The notes under the pieces: model-generated
The model's database searches: none
Seen by the model: the letters and a program-made list of their open reading frames with translations, nothing else
Told to the model about the DNA's origin: nothing
Made by a program: the position numbers and the translations under genes
Shown here: piece by piece, positions 46,550-57,275 of the stretch
Position numbering within the stretch: the first letter of the stretch is position 1
How the letters are laid out: each line of letters opens with the position of its first letter
Assembly: GCF_000203795.2 (NCBI RefSeq)
Contig: NW_006281106.1
Location: 315,302 to 379,301, forward strand
Reading direction: 5' to 3'
DNA length: 64,000 nt
Source: Batrachochytrium dendrobatidis JAM81
Taxonomy: Eukaryota; Chytridiomycota; Chytridiomycetes; Rhizophydiales

Positions 46550-47775
46550 ATGTCGGGTATCTCACATCTTCTTGTATCGCTTAATGTGATGACAGGTATT
46601 CTGGTCTCGTTGGCAGCGCTAACCATTGCATCGCTTGTGCTGCTCTCTCCAAAGCCTCGTATAGCAACTGCTCTTGAGCGTCAATTCATAGACCAATCTA
46701 CAAAGACTTTGAAACCATTTCCATCCTTTGAGGGCTCTTCTAAAGAGTCTTCATCTACTCCTATTCACTTGTCCGTCATAGTGCCTGCTTATCAGGAACA
46801 GGATCGTTTGCCCACCATGATCCAGGAAGCAGTTCAAGTGCTGGATTCTCGACAGGATGCAGATCATTTCTCATATGAAATTATTATAGTGGATGATGGA
46901 AGCAAAGACAAGACTACAGAGATTGCATTAGGTCTTTCCAAGACGCATGCCGAGAAGTATGCCAAAAATCCTCAACGAAATGCTACGCGAGAGATTCGTG
47001 TCATGACACTTGAAAGGAATCGAGGCAAAGGTGGTGCTGTTACCCAGGTGAGCATAAAGCTTTGTATAGTTGATTTTGTCACTGTATCTATCTGTTCATC
47101 TAGTTGTAGGTATTTACTATTGAAACCACATACCAACTGCTTTAGGGTATTCTTGGGTGTCGAGGTGATTTCATTCTGTTTGCAGATGCTGATGGTGCAA
47201 GTAAATTTGAAGATCTTGCCAAACTGGAAAAGGAATTGGCTGCTAATAAAACAAAGTCGCTTGGTATTGCCATTGGATCTCGTGCGCATATGGTTGACTC
47301 GGAATCTGTTGTCAAGGTTGGATACCATTGTCAAGAGTCGAGTTTATTCTCTGCTGTATATACTTTATGATTTTCAATTTAACTCATTTTTCTACACTAC
47401 TGAAACCCTATCGATATGCATTAGCGATCATTTATTCGTAATTTTTTAATGCGGGGATTTCATTTGGTTGTGTACATTCTTGGAATTCAAAGCATCAAAG
47501 ATACTCAATGTGGATTCAAACTCTTCACTCGCCAGGCAGCACAACTGATTTTCCCTTGCATGCATGTCGAAGGGTGGATTTTTGATATTGAGATTTTAGT
47601 TATTGCTGAAAAACTCTGTATACCTGTTACTGAGGTTCCTATTGATTGGCATGAAGTAGATGGTAGTAAAATGTCACTGCTCCGTGATTCGATCGAGATG
47701 TTGGTGCAGCTTCTTATGATCCGTCTTAATTACTTTTTTGGATTATGGACCATCAAAAAGCAATCTCGTAAATAA
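46550..47775 (+). CDS. ALG5: ALG5, dolichyl-phosphate beta-glucosyltransferase
   Basis: ALG5 transfers glucose from UDP-glucose to dolichyl phosphate on the ER membrane, supplying the donor for N-glycan precursor assembly. Three exons (46550-47047, 47146-47316, 47425-47775) join to 339 residues. An N-terminal membrane anchor ([20 protein letters not shown]) precedes a GT-A domain of family GT2: [41 protein letters not shown], the DxD motif in [11 protein letters not shown], and [14 protein letters not shown] [14 protein letters not shown]-terminal [13 protein letters not shown] and [12 protein letters not shown] are diagnostic for ALG5. The first ATG in a good position is 46550. Confidence 0.95.
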
Positions 47776-48006
47776 ATCCTTTTGCATCTTATAACTAGAT
47801 GTCTCGATTATTCTTGTTTCTGATGAATTTGTTTGTAATCATCAATCACTGTTGTGTCGTGTATTACATCAACTGCTCATCCAAGCAAACTTTATAAATA
47901 CAATCCATTCAAACATGAAATAGCTGAATCAGCACTTTATTCCACTGTAAGATTCTTGTCAATTGTGATTTTCGATATACAACAAGACCAACAGTATAAA
48001 TCAAAA

Positions 48007-51000
48007 TCAAGCTTTTTCAAACAAACACATGCCATCGTACATTTTGGCTCCAAGTTCAGATGCAATTTGTGGATTCTTGAACACTGCAATCTTGAGCGAA
48101 TCCACAGTAAACTTGGCAAAATAGTTGGTGTGAATTGCTCGACCCATTCCTTCAATCACAACCAAATCGGCATCCGCAGCAAAAGAAGATAGATCTTTGC
48201 TTACACGCATGAGGTCAAGACATGGTGAGCAGCTACCTGTTCCAAAAACTTGAATTCTCCCTGTCGTCCACGCATCCCGTATAATAGGATCAATTCGGCT
48301 GATTTTGATAACAAGGGCTTCCAGTTCTGTAGCCTATACAATATATAGATTCATTAAATATCAACACTACCTGTACCAGATACTACAATAACTAGACCCC
48401 TTGAAAACGATAAACCTGAATCATTTCAAACATACCGTAATGTCATTGACAGCAGGATGGGTGTTTGCACCAAGAATAACAACGGTTCCCTTGGACACTA
48501 AATACCTAGCAAATGGAATAATACCAAACACAATATCTGCACCAGAGTTGTCCACAAAAATAATAGCCTTTTCATATCCATTAGCGCTTTCTACTTTTTT
48601 TTTGAACTCTGTATAATTGTTCAATCTGGCTGGGCGAGCGACTCGATCCTTGGTATTTAAATCACCAAAAACGAAAAAGTCAACAAACCAAAAATACCAA
48701 AATGGTTTTAAATAAATAGTGTATCAGTAAAATACCTTGGCAGCTTTAAAGTCTAGTTCGCCGCGTTCAAGCATCTCTTGAATGGCGATTGCACCCCTAT
48801 GCGACCATATAATAGCATAAAACAACTCAACACCAATCCTTTTTAAAATTGAACCCTACTGTCAAAAATTTACCAATCAAACATGTTCCCTAGAATGGTT
48901 TCAAATATAGTTAATTTGATGACTTTATAGACTCGACTAAATAAAACCATAATCACACCTGCAAGTATATTATCTAAGATAACATCTAAACGCTGATTCT
49001 CTGGTAATGAATCTGTTTTAGCAAGAAGTATGGGTAGTCCTTCAAGTGCAGCGTTGTTTTCATTCTGCTTGATACCATGGAAAATGTCAGAAAAGCCCAT
49101 TTCGCGCAAGCATTGTTCGCGTAGATTTAAAAGACTAGTCAAGAAAAGTAAGCGATACACTCGAATCTAGTCTCGATGAAATGGGAGCAAACGTAGACAT
49201 TGGCCATGCTTATTAAACTTACCTACGAACAGTCAACACTCCGTAAGCATTAGGTTCTTTACGCAGCAATTTTAAATGCTCACGGTACATTTTTACAAAT
49301 GTTTTTGCTCGACCCGAAACAGCTTCTTTGGACTGAACATCCCACTTGAGAGCGATATCCACAAGATGCTCAAGATTGATATCCACTATATCGATCCAAT
49401 AAGACTGCAGCTTGAGTTCGTGAAGGTTTGATGTATCTGGAACATAGGCTATTGGATCGGCAAGCAAAGGAAATTGACAAAGATCTGATGGATATTCCTC
49501 GAGTGCGCCAAAGGCACTCAAACTAGAGCCCGAAATTTTCTGAATCTGACTAAAGTTTTCTGTAAAAGAAGAAAGTTTTGTTTTGCTGGGAGTATGGCGA
49601 AGAAATGCACCAACAGCCCCAAGATAACCTTCATGTCTTAAAAAAAGAGCTTTGATCTTGCCCTTGGACCAGAACGAAATGGCATAACTAATACAGCATA
49701 CAGAAGGATTTATAAGGCACTACTATATTAACCATCAATCACCAGTCAATAATATAATTAAAATATACCTGAGAGTGTTCATTGTGATGGGATGACCTCG
49801 AATGAAAAAGCCACTAAAGTAGATTCTAAATGCATCTCAACACACATCAGCGAATCACAATGTTTTAGTGGTATGATGAAAATTTCTACCAGTTGATCTA
49901 CCTTTGGATTCCATGGGATTGAGCATTAAGATATGCGATTTGCCCAACATTGTTGCTAGCACATTAACAAGAAGCAAATCAACATGAAAGCTTCACAAAT
50001 AGATTCAAAAAATTGCCAGTTATAACCATTTAACAGTAAAACAGTAATTTACCTGACAAGGTATAGCAAAGAAATTGCAATATCTTCCTCTTTAAACTTT
50101 CCTTTTCTTTCTTCGGCAGGCGTTTTAAACACCTTTCCAAAAGAAGACGCGATAGTTGTTCCTTTTAGTCCGATTTTAGAGTAATCGCTATGCAAGTCAA
50201 CATTTATATATCGAGCCTTTCAGTATAATAAGCATGGCCTAGTACCAAAATGGAAACTACCATCTTGGCTGTTCAAACAAATATACAACTTACCCTCCAT
50301 AAATATCGCCAACAAGCATGTCCACATTTTTGTTATCACCCTTTTTTGACATTTCTAATAACATGTCAATTTGGATTACAATGATGTGGATACAATACCA
50401 AGATATGTGATATTACCAAGCATTTTGTCGTAGTCTTTAGCTTCGGTTAAAAGGGAAAGAAGACCCCATAGCGTTCCTCCACCAAGCGATGTACCTGTAG
50501 TATAAAACGAGCAGATTCTATGATTAAAATATGGCCAATTGTACTCGATCCATTGCACTGAAATAAACCAAAGTAGCTCACCACTGATTCGCTCATACGA
50601 TTCTTCGCTTGTAACTTTAATGATGGAAACACCCGATCCAATGTTTACCAAAAGGTAAGGAAATAGTTCACTGGCACGATGGTTATCAAATTGGATAGGC
50701 TCAGGGCGACGTTCATCGTATGTGAACACCTCGTACGCAATTTGACGAACAAGAAAGTTGAGCCCGGTGATTAAACTATTGAAAACAATAGCAAATATTG
50801 GTATATAAATACTGTACAAAACAAACTTGTACTATAAATGGGAATCTGAAGAGTATACCATTCCATTTCGTCTTCCTTTTGAATCTGGATTCCGAATTTA
50901 GTTAAAAACAAATCTATTATATATAGCCAAAGTTAGGAAATCCACAATGATGGCCATAATAAAAGCAGCAGTGCAATCAAATTCCATGACAATAACGACG

Positions 51001-51470
51001 GATACCCTCATATTTATGAGCACCACCGCCTGTAGCTATTAGAATTGAACGGAAACAAGTAGATTAGCCTTTTATGATCAAAAAGTATATAAACCAGATA
51101 TACATGACAGACAAGAGTGCATCAAAAAACCTTGAATGACTCGACTATGAACAGGACATTCATTCAAGAGAGTGTCGATAAAATCAATGCATTGATCAAT
51201 ATGAACCGTCTCGAACTTGCAAAAGTTCAAACGACCACCAACAGTGTCTTTTGACTTTGAGAACCAAACGACTTTAGCCAGACTGCCGCCTATATCAACG
51301 GCGATCTGGGTCACAGACTCTTCCTGGTGAGGGAAAACAATTCCACTGGTTTCATGCAATGAGTCGCCATCACCACCACTTCCATCTGCTGAGATGGAAG
51401 CGCCTTGAGTATTCAACAAGTGTTGAAAGTCGAGTGAATGCGATGCAGATGGCTGGTTCCTGTCAGCCAT
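48007..51470 (-). CDS. PANK4: PANK4-type pantothenate kinase / DUF89 phosphatase fusion
   Basis: PANK4 proteins join an eukaryotic-type pantothenate kinase domain to a C-terminal metal-dependent DUF89 phosphatase that removes phosphate from 4'-phosphopantetheine and derivatives, limiting CoA synthesis. The minus-strand, many-exon gene starts at 51470. The kinase part has [18 protein letters not shown], an [11 protein letters not shown] block near 51020 and [34 protein letters not shown]. The DUF89 part has [74 protein letters not shown] and [20 protein letters not shown]. Whether the kinase half is active cannot be settled here; animal PANK4 kinase is inactive. The phosphatase motifs look intact. 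Confidence 0.92.
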
Positions 51471-51778
51471 GGCAGTAATTCAATGGCCAAAGAAACTGTT
51501 AATCTGCCAAAAATCAGTTTTCCAAAAAACTCGAATCTGGCAGTTTGATATCTTGAATCTGCAGTTTGACATATATTCAAGTTCTTTGAAAGTACATAAA
51601 ACTCATGTTATCTGTAGAAAAAGTAGTTGCTGATCATTCACTGCAGACAATGCACAAAACTTGTGCTGCATTCTCTCATTTTGACAGCAGTGTGAGTAAC
51701 TGTTCAAGTCCGACTCGAACCATGACTTGCTTGACATTGTCACTAACCATTTGATACTCGGTTTGAATACCATTTCGT
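51471..51778. other. Divergent promoter region, PANK4-like and SAS4
   Basis: This 308-bp gap lies between two start codons facing away from each other. A minus-strand open frame crossing it and the first SAS4 exon (51603-51974) is antisense to coding sequence and is not supported. Confidence 0.4.
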
Positions 51779-54411
51779 ATGGCTGGCCAGTCTTGTCATT
51801 CACTTTCTGCTCTTTCCAATAATATTGGTTCGAATGTGTCCGATTCAATGTCTGCGTCAACCATCTTGACTGGTCATAGAGAGTCATGGCTACGCATTGC
51901 TGCTGACGCTGCTTCATCTCTGTTGGAGTTTCAACAGTTGGAGTTATTGCTGGTGGACTCTGTACGGAAATCACATCATACTGGTCTTTTTCGAAGCAGT
52001 AGCACTGGCTCTGCTGCAGATCATGTTGCTTCTACAAACACCTCACCTGCTCGCCCTTCTAAACTACAGTCTACTTCTACTCTCCAAAAATTTCTAGACG
52101 ACTCTATGGTACTGGTGAGTGTATATTTATTGCTTCGAGTTAGCTCACTATATACCCACATATTGCCATTACCACTAATTCACTAGACATGTTCATCTTC
52201 TCAAAACAAGTCTTCACATGCTACGTCATCATTCAAACAGGAAGACCAATATGGTTAGTATTGGTGCAACCTTTGGTTACAATCGGATTGGAGTATTTGG
52301 AGTGACTGCTAGCTTTTATATTACAAAATAGCCGCGACTAATGCTTGTTGGTAAACCATATTTCAGATGGCAGAGAATCTCAGTACGAAGATCAAGTGCA
52401 TTTGTCCAACTACACTCAAAGTGAGAGTTGTGATGATGATACAATTGATTGGAGCGACGGAAAGGTTCCTGACGAAACACATGAAGTGTCTGAAAGGAGT
52501 CTAAATTCTGACCTCGCACACGAGCCACTAGTCATTCAATCTACACTACTAAAAAAACTCTTTCCCGCCATGAACTCATCTATAAAGCAAACACCGTTGC
52601 AACACACTTCTCAAGCTTCCAACCCTACATTAACAGAAAACCAGCAACTCAAGAAAAAACTCGAGGTAGGTCTTAAAACATGATTATATCTCAACGACTG
52701 TTCAGACATAATACGAACATGCTGGCTCAATTACTTGCAATGCAATCTATATAGAATTTGGAACGTGATATCAAAATACGTGACCAAACCAACAAGAGTT
52801 TGACACAGGAAAATCGTAACCTTCAAATTAAGTTGAACGAAAAAAATTTGAACAAGGTTTGACTTTGATATTCTCCATCAGCTATTCAGACCTTTGATTT
52901 TCTGATTGTTTTAAAATATGTAGAATGAATTTGAGCAATACAGGCTAGAGCAGATACGCATTATCAATGCCAAGCATGAAGAAAATATGCGTACGTTTAG
53001 AAAAGAGCGTTTGCTCTGGGAGCGAAACAAGAAAGCAACTGAGATTCTTCCTAACAAAAGGTACTATATGTTGAATATACCATTTTTAAACTGTGACTCA
53101 CCATGTATGCTCCTATGCCACTGAATGACATATTATGATAGAGAGCGTCAGGAAATAGACGCACTAAAGGCACAATTAACTGAACAACTGAAAGTATGGA
53201 AAGATAAAGAGATGCGATTGCTGCAAACACAGGATCGATTAAATCGCAAGGTGGGCGAACTTACCCGTCGCAACACGGAGTTGCTAGAGGAAGTCAAGAC
53301 TCTGGAACAGGAACGAGCCAATTTTATACCTCACTTGACTAATCAGTCTCACAGAACTCTTTTAGATTCAACTCACTCTACAATCAAATCTGTTTCTGCT
53401 CAGCCAAATCCTAATTCTACAACACAAATTCCACTTCGGACTACTAAATCCACATTAATCAAAAGTGACATGCCGCAATCATCCATGCGATACAAACCTG
53501 TTTCTTCATCTGGAAATACAAATACCAAAGCTGTTCCTAGAGCACTATTGAAGCCATCCGCCACACCTGTTCATCCGTCAATTGATGCTTTGAATCGACT
53601 GGAAAAAACTTTGGGGTTGCCTAAATGTAACGAGGTTAGACAAACTGCGGTTACATTCTGTAAACATAAACCACCATCTTTTTACCGAGTTTCATACCAA
53701 TTAACAAAATTCGTGTGATAATCTATTTCTGTTAGGAGCGATCATTCCCAGAAGGAAAACGCGATCGACTTTATGAAGGAGGTACTCGACTCGTGTGGCA
53801 TATCAATGGTACCATGAAGCAGACACGAACAAATGGACTTGAGGTTGTTTATTTTTCAAATGGAGATTATAAAACGGTAATAGGATGGATTCAATCGTTT
53901 TTGAATATACTATTTGGAAGACTTTTTGACTGATCAATTTACTCAACAACTGGCATCGAAACCATGTAGATGCATCCCGATGGACATCTTGTATATTGGT
54001 ATAACGAGCCAAGGACGCTACACACCACACAGCCAGATGGTGCAGAGATTTTACAGTTTGATAGTGGTCAGATTGAGAAACGATACTTGGACGGTACTCA
54101 ACAAATTATTTTTCCAGATCAAACCATAAAATACATTTTTGCATCACAAGAGGTAAACGTACTTTAATGAGCTGCAATACCTTGCATGACAAACATGAAA
54201 TCTAATACAATACACACCTCACTGATGTTTATAGGAAGAAGTTGTGTTTCCAGATGGAAAGATTCAACACACGGATGCGCAAGGAGTGCGCACTATTTAT
54301 TACCCGAATGGCACAAATGAGCTACTATCTAATGACAGTAGAGCCAAGTACTATATAGATGGAGCGATAAGCATTGGTTGCCCCGACTCTACAGATACTC
54401 TTGCGTACTAG
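51779..54411 (+). CDS. SAS4: SAS-4 / CPAP (CENPJ), centriole assembly protein
   Basis: SAS-4/CPAP controls centriole microtubule length and links to STIL and CEP120. Nine exons (51779-52114, 52187-52253, 52367-52665, 52755-52856, 52924-53060, 53142-53634, 53736-53876, 53970-54152, 54235-54411) join in phase to 644 residues. The middle is coiled coil (LERDIKIRDQTNKSL through RRNTELLEEVKTLEQERANF). The C-terminus is the TCP10/G-box beta-meander of repeating short strands: RLYEGGTRLVWHINGTMKQT, MHPDGHLVYWYNEPRTLHTT, PDGAEILQFDSGQIEK, YLDGTQQIIFPDQTIKYIF, FPDGKIQHTDAQGVRTIYYPNGT. The G-box is the conserved hallmark of CPAP and TCP10. The protein is shorter than animal CPAP; the tubulin-binding PN2-3 region is not recognisable. 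Confidence 0.92.
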
Positions 54412-54824
54412 GCCTGTATCTGGGATATGTTTTATATAAGCTTAAACTATAAAGTAGTGGCGATCAACCACACATTCACGATTCTATATTTAAAGAGTCA
54501 ATCTATATCACTAGTTGAATTATACAAGCTAATAGACTGGTATCTTTATAAGCTGCAGTAAAATTTGATGAAACTTCAATTGCCATGAAAACATAAACGT
54601 TGTACTTTTCCAACTGTCAGGACCAACCGTTTTTAGTATGATCCTATCTGCTCCAGTACAGAGCCATTTGGTAAAAGTATACCATACCCTTTCTACTATG
54701 CTGGGCTGCACTACTGTAGATTCATCATTGGTAGTATATATAGGGCACCGAATGATACCAGTTTTTATTCATTCACAAGTCTAAATTTATAGTGACACCA
54801 CATTGCTTTCCTTCCAGACAAAAA
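54412..54824. other. Intergenic region, no gene seen
   Basis: This is the boundary between the housekeeping part and the accessory island. It is AT-rich. A minus-strand open frame (54529-54711) has no recognisable features. Confidence 0.4.
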
Positions 54825-55814
54825 ATGTCTGGCCATAATACACCGATTTCAACAGCTCACTCCTTTCTCTCACTGAATACTCCAAGGGTGTCTGTGGAGG
54901 CAACAATCAATTCAGACTTACCAGGGCTCAAGACTCTGCTTGTCGAATACTTTTCTGGAGCAAGGTTGTTTGCCAAAATCCAAAGAACAGACACCGGAAT
55001 CACTCAGGCAATAGTTCAGGGACATCCGAAGCAGTTTCCCTCTTCTCTTGAATACCTCAGAGAACTGCTAAAAATCAAATATGATGCTGCTATTGTTTGG
55101 AGCGAAGCGAGCGCTGTTTTCGAAGAAAGCCGATACAACTCGATCACTATTGAAGAAGCTTTACCAACTTTGGAAAGGGATCCATCCTCGGGAGAGTTTC
55201 TGGAAAAGGAACTTGACGAAATCTCTTTTGGTGGGTCTGCTGCTACTGAAGCTTTGAAGAAAGTTGTCAAGGAAACATTCGCTAGTATGGCAAATGCAAC
55301 TACTGGTTTTGGCATTGCAAAAGGATGGATTCCCGCTGTCCCAGAAGAGCACATCATTGTCAAACGTGGAGACGAAGAATACGACTTGGAGGTTTCTACC
55401 ATTTCTTCTCTCTCCGCATTGATTGAAGCAGTGCAGAAGAAATTCCCATTGGCTCTGAAAGTCAAGAAACTCTACCGCTTGTACGAAGGAACTCCAGTCG
55501 TTGTGACTGATGTGAAAGACCTGATTCAAGGATATTTGTATTATGTCCTGGCAGGTTTCGAAGAGTTTCCCAAGAAGCAGACCACCAAGTTCACAACAAT
55601 CGAGGAGTTCTTTGACAAGTTGAAGATTCAACAAGAACTGGATGATGATGAAATTCAGCTTATCAAGGACTGTCTTGGAAAACAGAGAGTCAAATTCACC
55701 CAATTGATGGCCACTGGCGATCTGGCATTGACTGATGAGAAGCTCAAAGAAATTGGAATCTCTCAGTTGGGTTTAAGAACAGCAGTTCTATTAGTTATTA
55801 AAGGCAATCAATAA
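54825..55814 (+). CDS. Hypothetical protein with C-terminal SAM-like and ubiquitin-like regions
   Basis: The intronless frame of 329 residues starts at the ATG of MSGHNTPIS. Residues about 190-255 (IIVKRGDEEYDLEVSTISSLSALIEAVQKKFPLALKVKKLYRL, shown in part) look like a ubiquitin-like or PB1-like fold. The last 75 residues (TTIEEFFDKLKI, then LTDEKLKEIGISQLGLRTAVL) resemble a SAM domain. The N-terminal half is helical and acidic and not recognised. The base composition is more GC-rich and the codon use less AT-biased than neighbouring spacers. It lies next to a retrotransposon remnant and a Crinkler-like gene, so a lineage-specific effector or regulator is possible, but no function is assigned. 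Confidence 0.6.
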   Translation: MSGHNTPISTAHSFLSLNTPRVSVEATINSDLPGLKTLLVEYFSGARLFAKIQRTDTGITQAIVQGHPKQFPSSLEYLRELLKIKYDAAIVWSEASAVFEESRYNSITIEEALPTLERDPSSGEFLEKELDEISFGGSAATEALKKVVKETFASMANATTGFGIAKGWIPAVPEEHIIVKRGDEEYDLEVSTISSLSALIEAVQKKFPLALKVKKLYRLYEGTPVVVTDVKDLIQGYLYYVLAGFEEFPKKQTTKFTTIEEFFDKLKIQQELDDDEIQLIKDCLGKQRVKFTQLMATGDLALTDEKLKEIGISQLGLRTAVLLVIKGNQ

Positions 55815-56173
55815 AATCCTTGATGTAAATTGAATTTACTTGATAACATTGCTTAATCGTTTTTATTCATATCCAACCCATCCAATACATAATTCAGTTT
55901 ACTCACCAAATGCCACTCATCTCCCAACTGATTTTGTAGAGTAGTATTGCCTTTTCGGTCAATATTCTTATCCGATAATCTATGCAAACAATCTAGTATG
56001 CTATTTTTCATTGAGATTGACACTGCATATTGTGAATTGATCAAGACCTGGTCGAATGGCAAAAGTCTTGGTCTTATAGTGATTGGAAATATTACAACTG
56101 TAATTTTGTGGCTCTTACATTATTACAATTGTAATTCCGAGTTTACAATTGTAGTTTCCATTGTTTACTATAA
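55815..56173. other. Non-coding stretch beside repeat island
   Basis: It contains a minus-strand open frame (55853-56062, 69 residues, MPFDQVLINSQYAVSIS) of unknown meaning, perhaps a fragment. It also has a short array of ACAATTGTAAT-like palindromic pieces near 56095-56160 (TTACAACTGTAA, TTACAATTGTAA, TTTACAATTGTAG). Confidence 0.35.
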
Positions 56174-56681
56174 ATGTCAGCAGATTATATCCTGGATCAG
56201 AAGAGTTGCTGCTTTTAATGATGCTGATTTACAAGAAGAGCTCAATTTGATCAACAAGAATTCATTCAATGCATTCGCTAGGGCAATCAGTCGCACACGT
56301 CGTCCCGAACTGGACTCTCATATTCACAGAAATGGTGCGTATGAACCACATCCCCACGCAGATACAATCAATTTGTTGCTTTCTATTGGAGAGTCTACAC
56401 TGTCTGCGATCAATTCAGAAACACCAGTGAGCCCTGTCCCTTACGCAGTCAGTCCCCATATGGATGTCAATGCCAGAATCAAGATCTTGACCTGACGAAT
56501 AAACATATACACGTCAGAACTACTAAACAAGAATCGTGTAATGGGACCAATGCCGAGATATTTGCAAATCAGACAATTCATTGGGCAAGACCTGCTTGCT
56601 CTCAAAGGCTGCTTTCCAAATCAGGAGTTTGTTGATTACACTCGGCAAATGTTCAAATGGAATCACACAATGTGTCATTTG
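56174..56681 (+). pseudogene. Fragment of repeated gene family X, plus-strand copy
   Basis: This segment encodes WIRRVAAFNDADLQEELNL, FARAISRTRRPELDSHIH and VSPVPYAVSPHMDVNARI, then after a frameshift RYLQIRQFIGQ and WNHTMCHL. The same sequence lies in opposite orientation at about 59740-59210 with obvious base differences. The copy lacks the 5' part of the family gene, has at least two frameshifts, and stops exactly at the LTR boundary at 56682. Family function unknown. Confidence 0.75.
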
Positions 56682-57226
56682 TGTCAGAATATTTAGAGCT
56701 TCGTGATTTGTTTTAATGATGGAATAGTATAAAGTATAAAGTAGAATATAATCTGTAACTGTTAGTAGTTATCAGAAGAGAACAAATCAGAAGTTCAAGA
56801 GGAAGTTGCACTTGAAATCAAAATCAACAGACTTAGTCTTTTCAAGAGTAGTGAAAAGGGTTTGATAAGGTAGTTGGACAGATGAAATAGTTTGAAGAGT
56901 TATTTATTGATAAGAGTAAGCATTCTAGCTTTTATAGTAGTTGATTGTTTGTGTCTTGTGATACGAACAATTAACACGTTTGATGATGAGAGGTTGTAAA
57001 CGAGAGTTACAACCAATAGTGTTGATTTCTGGAGTTAGTAAATTTAATAATGGCATCGTCTACCCGTTTATAGAGAGCTCGAGTCCTAGAAATGAGTGTA
57101 ATGGAGTTACTGTGCACATGGATTTTTGGTGATGAAAGGATTTAACTTGTGTTTAAGTTTGGCGCTTTTTAGAACTAGCTTTGCCACAGGTTACCGCTTA
57201 AGGATATCTGTCTGGATATTCCAACA
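56682..57226 (-). mobile_element. LTR of a Ty1/Copia retrotransposon
   Basis: On the minus strand the segment starts TGTTGGAATATCC, like the Ty1 LTR start, directly after a purine-rich tract (GGTGGGG) that fits a polypurine primer site. It ends in CA at the junction with the family X fragment. Length 545 bp. No second LTR was found in the window. Confidence 0.65.
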
Positions 57227-57275
57227 CCCCACCACGCCTTGAACAGGGTAAAGTCCGAGTAGGTCTGAAAGCTTG

